A stretch of 64,000 bases of DNA from Pleurocapsales cyanobacterium LEGE 06147. Lineage in GTDB: Bacteria > Cyanobacteriota > Cyanobacteriia > Cyanobacteriales > Xenococcaceae. The stretch's first letter is position 1, and each line of letters opens with the position of its first letter. The notes below the pieces were generated by a model. That model made no database searches. It was not told where the DNA came from and saw nothing but the letters and a program-made list of their open reading frames with translations. Below are positions 57,913 to 64,000 of this stretch, one piece after another. A program made the translations under genes and the position numbers. The stretch covers positions 1-64,000 of the forward strand of contig JADEWQ010000012.1 of the NCBI GenBank assembly GCA_015207585.1, in the 5' to 3' direction.

Positions 57913-59184
57913 ATGTCTGACCTCTATCTTTGGTTGTTTATCAGTACTTGTTTTGGTTTATTAGCCTGGGGCATAATTCGTTTAGAAAGAATATATCAGT
58001 ATCCCTTTTTTATGGGAGCTACTTTTGTTTCATTTGTTCTACCTCAGGCGATCGCTCTCTACAATAATCCAGGTATCGTAACTCAGACAGCTCTTGCCAG
58101 AGTTTTATTAATGTCTTGTTTATGTGCTGCTATGTGTTGGTTAGGCTATCAACTTCCGCCTAATCCCCAATGGCTAAAAAAGTTAAATATTTCCCTAGAT
58201 GAGCGCAAATTATTTAGAGCAGGAATAGCTCTGATGATTTTAGGTTATTTCTTTAATTTTTTGCTTTCTATTACAAATATACAAACAGCAGCCAATAGTA
58301 ATTGGACTGGTCCTGCCACTATATATGTATTTTTTGCGCAAGTTATTTACATTGCTTTTGCTATTTTCTTACTACAAACCTTAAAATATCCAACTGCCAA
58401 AAATATTATTTATACAATACTTGCTAGTATTCCTTTATTATCAACTATTATTTCAGCAGGACGTAGACAACCAACAATAATCTTTTTAGTTATTATAGGT
58501 CTTTCTTTTTGGTATGCAAGACGTTTTACCCCGCCTAGATGGCTTATTATTTTATTAATATTTTTGTCTATTTATATTATTCCTGCCCTTGGTCATTTAC
58601 GAGGTAATTTTTGGAATTTAGTTTTTAGCAATGATTGGCAGTCTTTATCATCTTCTTCTCAAGCATCTCTAGATTCAGTCTTAGAAGGAAAAACTTTAGA
58701 ATTGAGAAACGCAGCTTTATTAATGGATGCAGCAACCCATACAAGTCGATATGGATATGGAACTGGATATTGGGATAGTTTTATTTTTCAGTATGTACCT
58801 GGACAGATTTTAGGATATGACTTTAAAGAGTCCCTGCAGTTTAAATGGGGAGCATATAATTTAGGATTATACAATTACAGTATTCCGCGAGGTTCAACAA
58901 ATACTGGTATAGGAGATTCTTTTGTTGAATTCGATTATTTTGGTTGTTTGATTTTTGCGTTTATTGGATTTATTTTTAAAAATATTTGGATATCATCTGT
59001 TTACCAAAAAAGCGTTACTAGCAAACTAATATATATTGGTTTACTTAGTCCAGCAATGGTGGGAATAACTCATGGTACGAGCCGATTTTTCCAGGAAGCT
59101 ATTTTTCAACTTACTTTTATAGGATTAGTAGCTTATTATTCTAGAGTAAAACATCATTATTATGAATTAAAGAACAATGAATAA
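57913..59184 (+). CDS. O-antigen/exopolysaccharide polymerase-like membrane protein (Wzy-like)
   Basis: 423-residue polytopic protein with about 10-11 hydrophobic segments, beginning LYLWLFISTCFGLLAWGI. A large loop between about 215 and 330 has RGNFWNLVFSNDW and GTGYWDSFIFQYVPG, as in oligosaccharide repeat-unit polymerases. Such proteins have low sequence conservation, so the call depends on membrane layout and gene neighbourhood. It would join repeat units in the periplasm. It overlaps the next GT4 gene by 8 bases. Confidence 0.75.
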   Translation: MSDLYLWLFISTCFGLLAWGIIRLERIYQYPFFMGATFVSFVLPQAIALYNNPGIVTQTALARVLLMSCLCAAMCWLGYQLPPNPQWLKKLNISLDERKLFRAGIALMILGYFFNFLLSITNIQTAANSNWTGPATIYVFFAQVIYIAFAIFLLQTLKYPTAKNIIYTILASIPLLSTIISAGRRQPTIIFLVIIGLSFWYARRFTPPRWLIILLIFLSIYIIPALGHLRGNFWNLVFSNDWQSLSSSSQASLDSVLEGKTLELRNAALLMDAATHTSRYGYGTGYWDSFIFQYVPGQILGYDFKESLQFKWGAYNLGLYNYSIPRGSTNTGIGDSFVEFDYFGCLIFAFIGFIFKNIWISSVYQKSVTSKLIYIGLLSPAMVGITHGTSRFFQEAIFQLTFIGLVAYYSRVKHHYYELKNNE

Positions 59185-60310
59185 AAACATTGGAATATTA
59201 TTTTCTAGCTACGGTCCTTATCATATTGCTAGACTAGAAAGTTTAAAGAACTGGACTAAATCTCTTCAATATCAAGTAACGGGAATAGAGCTGGCTCGGT
59301 CTCAAGATGAATATCCTTGGATAACCCAAATTAATAACCTTAATTTTCCAATAATTTCAGTAAGCAAAGAAAGTTCACTCGAACAAATTAAAATTAGTAA
59401 CTTAATTCAGCAATTATTAATTACTCTTAAACAAAACAATCCTATAGCTTTAGCAATTTCTGGCTATTTTAAACCTTCTATGCTGTCTGCACTTTTGTGG
59501 TGTTTATGGCATCGCAAACCAGCTATTCTTTTTTCTGAAACCACCGAGCATGATACTCCTCGCGTTTGGTGGAAAGAACAATTGAAAAGTTGGATTATCA
59601 AAAGATATAAATCTGCCTTAGTTGGAGGACAACCACAAAAACGCTACCTGATTAAATTAGGTATGCCTGCTGAAGCAATATTTACAGGATACGATGTAGT
59701 AGGCAATGACACTTTTCATCCCGATCGAATTAAATCTCTTCCTCATCCCCTCAACCAACCTTATTTTTTAGCAATTAATCGCTTTGTTCCCAAGAAAAAC
59801 CTCTTTTTTCTTATTTCAGCTTATGCAGAGTATCGTCAATCAGCCGGTATTAGTGCTTGGGACTTAGTTTTGTGCGGGGATGGACAATTACGTCCTCAGA
59901 TTGAGAAGCAGATTGAGCAATTAGGTTTAGAAAATATAGTTCACTTACCAGGCTTTTTGCAACAAGAAGAATTACTTCCTTATTTTGCTCATGCTGGTTG
60001 TTTTATCCATGCAAGTATTCAAGAACAATGGGGATTAGTAGTTAATGAAGCAATGGCTGCAGGTTTACCAGTATTAGTATCTAACCGTTGTGGCTGTTTT
60101 GAAGATTTAATTATTGAAGGTATCAATGGTTTTGGCTTCGATCCAGAAAATAGCGAACAGTTAACTAATTTGATGCTCAAAATCAGTGCCAAAGAGTTCG
60201 ATCTAGCTAAGATGGGACAAGCTGCACTAGAACATATTCAAAAATTCTCTCCAGATTATTTTGCTCGAGGTTTAATGCAGGCAGTTGAATATGCGATCGC
60301 ACATAGTTAG
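59177..60310 (+). CDS. GT4 family glycosyltransferase
   Basis: 377-residue GT-B retaining transferase. The N-terminus IGILFSSYGPYHIARLESL and PAILFSETTEHDTPRVWW are acceptor-side features. The donor half has FLAINRFVPKKNLFFLISAY, LCGDGQLRPQIEKQI and ASIQEQWGLVVNEAMAAGLP, with the E-x7-E pair. It overlaps the Wzy-like gene start, so translation is probably coupled. Donor unknown. Confidence 0.92.
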   Translation: MNKNIGILFSSYGPYHIARLESLKNWTKSLQYQVTGIELARSQDEYPWITQINNLNFPIISVSKESSLEQIKISNLIQQLLITLKQNNPIALAISGYFKPSMLSALLWCLWHRKPAILFSETTEHDTPRVWWKEQLKSWIIKRYKSALVGGQPQKRYLIKLGMPAEAIFTGYDVVGNDTFHPDRIKSLPHPLNQPYFLAINRFVPKKNLFFLISAYAEYRQSAGISAWDLVLCGDGQLRPQIEKQIEQLGLENIVHLPGFLQQEELLPYFAHAGCFIHASIQEQWGLVVNEAMAAGLPVLVSNRCGCFEDLIIEGINGFGFDPENSEQLTNLMLKISAKEFDLAKMGQAALEHIQKFSPDYFARGLMQAVEYAIAHS

Positions 60311-60316
60311 TTATTT

Positions 60317-61501
60317 ATGAAAATTTTAATTGTGATTCCTGCCTTAGGAACCGTTTACGGGGGTCCTTCCAAAAGTGTAGTTGAGCTAGTTCAAGCAGTT
60401 GGTAATCAAGGAATTGAAGTTGATATAGTAACGACTAACGCTAATGGTTTTACTAAATTAGATTTTCCTCTTTGTAGGTGGATTAAAGAAAAAGACTACC
60501 GGATTCAATATTTTCCCTATTGGGCAATTAGCGACTACAAAATTAGCTTTTCTTTAACTCAATGGCTGTTTGAACACGTTCAGGATTACGATTTAGTACA
60601 CACGAATGCTATATTTTCTTACACTGTTTTGCCTGCTTACTGGGCGTGTCAAAGGTATCGCGTTCCTTATATTATTACTCCTAGAGGAATGCTAGAGCCT
60701 TGGGCACTTTCTTATAAAGCTTGGAAAAAACGTTTATACTATGCTCTGTTAGAAAAGCCTGCTCTTAATCAAGCCAATGCTATTCAAATGTTGGCTTCAA
60801 ATGAGGCGCAAAGAACTAGAGTTCTTAACTTGAAGTCTCCTTTGGTAATCGTTCCTAATGGAGTTCATCGCCACGATTTTGAGACTTTGCCAGATCCAGG
60901 GCTTTTTTATCAAAAGTTTCCAGAGACTTGCGGTAAAAGTCTAATTCTCTTTCTCGGACGAGTCGATCCTAAAAAAGGCTTAGATTTACTGGCTAAAGCT
61001 TTTGCTCAGATATATTCTCAGTTTCCTCATACTCATTTAATTGTAGCTGGTCCCGATAATGTGGGCTTCTTACCAACTGCCAAAAATTACTTTGCTGAAA
61101 CTGGTTGTTTAGATGCTGTTACTTTTACCGGAATGCTGACAGGCAAATTGAAATATGCTGCCCTAGCTGCAGTTAGTATTTACATTGCACCTTCCTACTC
61201 TGAAGGTTTCAGCATGTCTGTTTTAGAAGGGATGGCATCGGGATTGCCTTGTGTTATAACTACTGGTTGTAACTTTGCCGAAGCTGCACAAGCTAAAGCA
61301 GCTCATGTTGTCGATATAAATGCAGAAGCGATTGCCAATGCTTTAATAGAGTGTTTGCAACATCCTCAACGAGCAAAAGAAATGGGCGATCGCGCTAGGC
61401 AACTAATTCTAGAGCAATATACTTGGGATAAAATAGCTGCCAAAATGATCGAGATTTACCAAGCTATTCTCAATGGTCAAGATCTAGCTTATTGCTTATG
61501 A
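60317..61501 (+). CDS. GT4 family glycosyltransferase
   Basis: 394-residue GT-B transferase with complete family features: VIPALGTVYGGPSKSVVELV (glycine-rich loop), YIITPRGMLEPWALSYKAWK, ILFLGRVDPKKGLDLLAKAF, and APSYSEGFSMSVLEGMASGLP with the E-x7-E pair. It starts 6 bases after the previous GT4 gene. Its stop overlaps the next gene's ATG (ATGA), here a Uma2-type gene, which is an unusual partner. Confidence 0.93.
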   Translation: MKILIVIPALGTVYGGPSKSVVELVQAVGNQGIEVDIVTTNANGFTKLDFPLCRWIKEKDYRIQYFPYWAISDYKISFSLTQWLFEHVQDYDLVHTNAIFSYTVLPAYWACQRYRVPYIITPRGMLEPWALSYKAWKKRLYYALLEKPALNQANAIQMLASNEAQRTRVLNLKSPLVIVPNGVHRHDFETLPDPGLFYQKFPETCGKSLILFLGRVDPKKGLDLLAKAFAQIYSQFPHTHLIVAGPDNVGFLPTAKNYFAETGCLDAVTFTGMLTGKLKYAALAAVSIYIAPSYSEGFSMSVLEGMASGLPCVITTGCNFAEAAQAKAAHVVDINAEAIANALIECLQHPQRAKEMGDRARQLILEQYTWDKIAAKMIEIYQAILNGQDLAYCL

Positions 61502-62136
61502 ATACAATTCAGACTAAATCACCCCTAGACACTTGGATATCGACTACCTGGGAAGAATATATTACGGCAGCCGAGAATGTGGAATTAGAAAAAACTAAGT
61601 CTTATTACCATAATGGAGAATTCAGAATTGAGATGACTCCTGTAGGTCCAGACCAGGCCTATGATAATGGCATTATTGTAATACTTATTAACTTATACAG
61701 TATCAAGAAAAATTTACCAATAAAGCTTCTTCTCAACTGTAGTTATAGAAAAACAGGTATAAGAGAATGCCAACCAGATATTCCTTACTATATTGGTCAA
61801 AATGTACAATTAGCACCTCAAGGAAGTTCGGTAGTAGACATCGATAACAACTCCCCTCCAGATTTAGTAATTGAAATTGCCAATACTTCTGTCACTGATG
61901 ATTTAGGTAAAAAACGCCTTCTTTACGAAGAGATAAGAGTTAAAGAATATTGGGTAGTAGATGTTTCCAAGTCACAAATTATTGCTTTTCAAATACTAAA
62001 TGAGCGAGGCAGTCAAAGAATAAACCAATCTCAAATCTTACCAGAGTTAAATATTTCTTTAATCGAAACTGCTCTTAAGCGTAGCCGTCAGCAAGATAAT
62101 ACACAAGTTGCTACTTGGTTTATGTCTCAAATCTAA
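61498..62136 (+). CDS. Uma2 family (DUF820) putative endonuclease
   Basis: 212-residue Uma2-type protein. I use the ATG at 61498, which overlaps the previous stop as ATGA. TWEEYITAAENVELEKTKSY and YHNGEFRIEMTPVG form the N-terminal part, ECQPDIPYYIG and SPPDLVIEIANTSVTDDLGKK hold the PD...E-x-A core, and YEEIRVKEYWVVDV is typical of the family. It is the second of three Uma2 genes in the window. Its place inside a sugar operon is probably incidental, although the tight overlap implies co-expression. Confidence 0.88.
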   Translation: MNTIQTKSPLDTWISTTWEEYITAAENVELEKTKSYYHNGEFRIEMTPVGPDQAYDNGIIVILINLYSIKKNLPIKLLLNCSYRKTGIRECQPDIPYYIGQNVQLAPQGSSVVDIDNNSPPDLVIEIANTSVTDDLGKKRLLYEEIRVKEYWVVDVSKSQIIAFQILNERGSQRINQSQILPELNISLIETALKRSRQQDNTQVATWFMSQI

Positions 62137-62170
62137 GCAACTCAATCATATATGGAGTTTTAATCAATCT

Positions 62171-62821
62171 ATGAAAACTATCTCTACTAAATATCAATAT
62201 TCTTATCAAGATAGCAGTCCAAATCATCATCATGCATATTTATTATCTCCAATTTTGAAGTTACTATCTCAAGCTCAACTTACTAGTCAGAATAAACTTA
62301 AAATTTTAGACCTTGGTTGTGGTAATGGTAGTTTTAGTTATTTGATTGCTCAACAAGGTTATGAAGTGATTGGAATAGAACAATCTGAATCAGGTATAAA
62401 ATTCGCTCGTCAAAATTTTCCAGATTGTCATTTTATTCAAGGAAGTATTTACGAAGGTATTCCAGCAGAGTTAGAAAATTCTTTTGACATTGTTATTTCT
62501 GCTGAAGTAATCGAACATTTGTATTATCCTCGAGAGTTAGTCAAATATGCTCGTAAGTGTCTTAAGCCAAATGGTAGTCTAATTATTACTACTCCTTATC
62601 ATGGATATTGGAAAAATCTTTTGCTTGCTGTTTCAGGAAAAATGGATGGGCATTTTACTACTCTTTGGGATGGAGGTCACGTTAAATTTTTCTCTGTAGC
62701 AACACTTAGTAGTCTTTTAGAATCCGAAGGTTTCACAGATTTACAATTTGATTTTGCTGGTAGATTTCCGTATCTTTGGAAATCAATGTTGTGTTCTTGC
62801 TCTCCATCTCAGACTGCATAG
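62171..62821 (+). CDS. Class I SAM-dependent methyltransferase
   Basis: 216-residue methyltransferase with ATG at 62171 (MKTISTKYQYSYQD). LKILDLGCGNGSFSYLIAQ is the SAM-binding motif I; FDIVISAEVIEHLYYPREL, LKPNGSLIITTPYHGYW and GHVKFFSVATLSSLLESEGF are typical of UbiG-like or Tylactone-type sugar-chain methyltransferases. It could methylate a terminal sugar of the polymer. A longer frame from 62108 overlaps the Uma2 gene and adds no conserved residues. It is 23 bases before the last GT2 gene. Confidence 0.9.
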   Translation: MKTISTKYQYSYQDSSPNHHHAYLLSPILKLLSQAQLTSQNKLKILDLGCGNGSFSYLIAQQGYEVIGIEQSESGIKFARQNFPDCHFIQGSIYEGIPAELENSFDIVISAEVIEHLYYPRELVKYARKCLKPNGSLIITTPYHGYWKNLLLAVSGKMDGHFTTLWDGGHVKFFSVATLSSLLESEGFTDLQFDFAGRFPYLWKSMLCSCSPSQTA

Positions 62822-62844
62822 AAATAATTTTTTAGAGATTTTCT

Positions 62845-63609
62845 ATGATACTTGAATCGATAACTCCTTTGATTCTTACCTATAATGAAGCCCCAAATAT
62901 AGACCGTACTCTACAAAAACTCATTTGGGCAAAAACGATTATAGTTATTGACAGCTACAGTAATGACAGTACCTTAGATATTCTACAAGCTTATCCTCAA
63001 GTAGAAATTTTGCAACGAGAATTTGATACTCATACTCAACAATGGAACTACGGATTAGAACAAATCAAAACGGAGTGGGTACTATCGCTTGATTCAGATT
63101 ATATTTTGACTGATGATTTGATCGAGGAAATAAAACTTTTACCTAAAAATACTGCTATAGATGGGTACTTTGCTAGATTCAAATATTGCGTTTTTGGTAA
63201 ACCACTACGCGGTACAATTCTTCCTCCTCGACAAATTTTGTTTAAAAAAGAGAAAGCAATTTATATTGATGATGGACATACTCAATTACTAAAAGTCGAT
63301 GGTCAATCTGTTCATCTTTCTGCCTATATTCTCCACGACGATCGCAAGCCTTTAAGCCGCTGGTTATGGGCACAAGATAGATATATGATAATTGAAGCAA
63401 AAAAATTATTAGAAACTCCTATACAAGAATTAAGTTGGGGCGATCGCATCCGTCAACAAAAAATACTTGCTCCCTTCATTATTTTTTTCTATTGTTTAAT
63501 TCTTAAAGGCGGCATTCTAGATGGTTGGGTAGGCTGGTATTATGCCTTGCAACGAATGCTTGCCGAAATTATTCTTTCTGTTCGTTTACTAGAAAAAGAA
63601 AATTGCTAG
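62845..63609 (+). CDS. GT2 family glycosyltransferase (WaaE/KdtX-like)
   Basis: 254-residue transferase of the small GT-A type related to lipopolysaccharide core enzymes WaaE/KdtX. LILTYNEAPNIDRTLQKL, TIIVIDSYSNDSTLDIL and WVLSLDSDYILTDDLI (D-x-D type site) are present, and a terminal membrane-associating segment IIFFYCLILKGGILDGWVG follows. The last clear gene of the polysaccharide locus in the window. Confidence 0.9.
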   Translation: MILESITPLILTYNEAPNIDRTLQKLIWAKTIIVIDSYSNDSTLDILQAYPQVEILQREFDTHTQQWNYGLEQIKTEWVLSLDSDYILTDDLIEEIKLLPKNTAIDGYFARFKYCVFGKPLRGTILPPRQILFKKEKAIYIDDGHTQLLKVDGQSVHLSAYILHDDRKPLSRWLWAQDRYMIIEAKKLLETPIQELSWGDRIRQQKILAPFIIFFYCLILKGGILDGWVGWYYALQRMLAEIILSVRLLEKENC

Positions 63610-63816
63610 GAATAATCATAAATATGATAGCAATCGCATATTCTGTCTTTGATTTTGTGTGCGGTGTGGCAGCACCCGCAAATGCGAGATCGCTTGTCAG
63701 GCTATTGTTTGGAATAGTCAAGTCAAACTCAAAAATTATACAGTAATTACTATAAAGGATTAAATTTAATGCAAGGCAACTCTTAGCATTGAATATTCGA
63801 GTATGGAGAATTAAAA

Positions 63817-64000
63817 ATGATTGAAACTATTGACATCAGAGCCTTAGCTAATCCAATTACAGACGAACAATTCGAGCAATTATGCGCTCAGAATCGGGAT
63901 ACAAAATTTGAAATGACTAGCCAAGGAAAATTAATCGTTATGTCCCCAACGGGAAGTGAAAGTGGAAGACGCAATGGAGAATTATTTGGGCAGATTTGGT
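63817..64000 (+). CDS. Uma2 family protein, 3'-truncated by window edge
   Basis: The first 61 codons of another Uma2/DUF820 gene starting MIETIDIRALANPITDEQF, followed by CAQNRDTKFEMTSQGKL and VMSPTGSESGRRNGEL, closely parallel to the copy at 1997-2569. The rest lies outside the window. The region just before it (63610-63816) holds only a small GC-rich repeat near 63660. Confidence 0.85.
   Translation, partial: MIETIDIRALANPITDEQFEQLCAQNRDTKFEMTSQGKLIVMSPTGSESGRRNGELFGQIW

Overview
The window is a chromosomal segment of a cyanobacterium. The evidence is a full-length magnesium-chelatase subunit H gene (chlH), a cyAbrB regulator, a small protein of the NDH-1 subunit P type, a cyanobacterial-style RNase P RNA carrying short tandem repeats, and very frequent GCGATCGC (HIP1-like) octamers. 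Many dispersed palindromic repeats, transposase remnants and stray Uma2-type genes suggest a large, repeat-rich genome. I cannot name the species from sequence alone. || Layout. (1) 1-5.6 kb, accessory: a partial IS630 transposase, then a minus-strand cluster of a REP-associated HUH transposase, a long prokaryotic Argonaute (pAgo), a Uma2-type nuclease and a compact SF1 helicase. The pAgo has a one-base frameshift that cuts off its last catalytic aspartate. (2) 5.6-12.7 kb, core: chlH, an ArnT-like GT39 glycosyltransferase, and RNase III placed directly behind the RNase P RNA gene. (3) 12.7-15.4 kb: rnpB, then a tnpB pseudogene broken by an IS4-like fragment, then tRNA-Pro(TGG). (4) 15.5-28.7 kb, mostly housekeeping: GNAT acetyltransferase, alpha/beta hydrolase, MBL-fold hydrolase, NdhP-like peptide, CPA1 antiporter, second GT39 enzyme, cyAbrB, Rrf2 regulator, GFA-type protein, cobalamin synthase CbiB/CobD and EPSP synthase AroA. 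(5) 28.9-33.2 kb: a 1242-residue multi-PAS GGDEF-EAL protein and a DUF29 gene broken by a mobile repeat. (6) 33.9-63.6 kb: a roughly 30 kb plus-strand extracellular/capsular polysaccharide locus. || How the polysaccharide locus works together. It opens with a Wzc-type co-polymerase/BY-kinase and a Wzm/Wzt ABC exporter. A methyltransferase-pyruvyltransferase fusion follows. A nonulosonic (sialic-acid-like) module comes next: a CMP-sugar synthetase, a CBS-NeuB-SAF-TIM-barrel fusion and a candidate sialyltransferase-like protein. Then come many GT2 and GT4 glycosyltransferases, a GT10 fucosyltransferase, a Wzy-like polymerase and a methyltransferase. Both an ABC exporter and a Wzc/Wzy-like pair are present, so more than one export route may operate. 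The locus is interrupted by an IS200-type TnpA surrounded by modular palindromes, a DUF2887 gene between direct repeats, a YefM/YoeB toxin-antitoxin pair and Uma2 genes. A 75-bp non-coding element occurs twice, ahead of the ABC permease gene and ahead of the GT10 gene. || The most interesting items are the frameshifted pAgo with its nuclease and helicase neighbours, the three-part NeuB fusion with its putative transferase, the repeated 75-bp element, and the modular palindromes around the HUH transposase.
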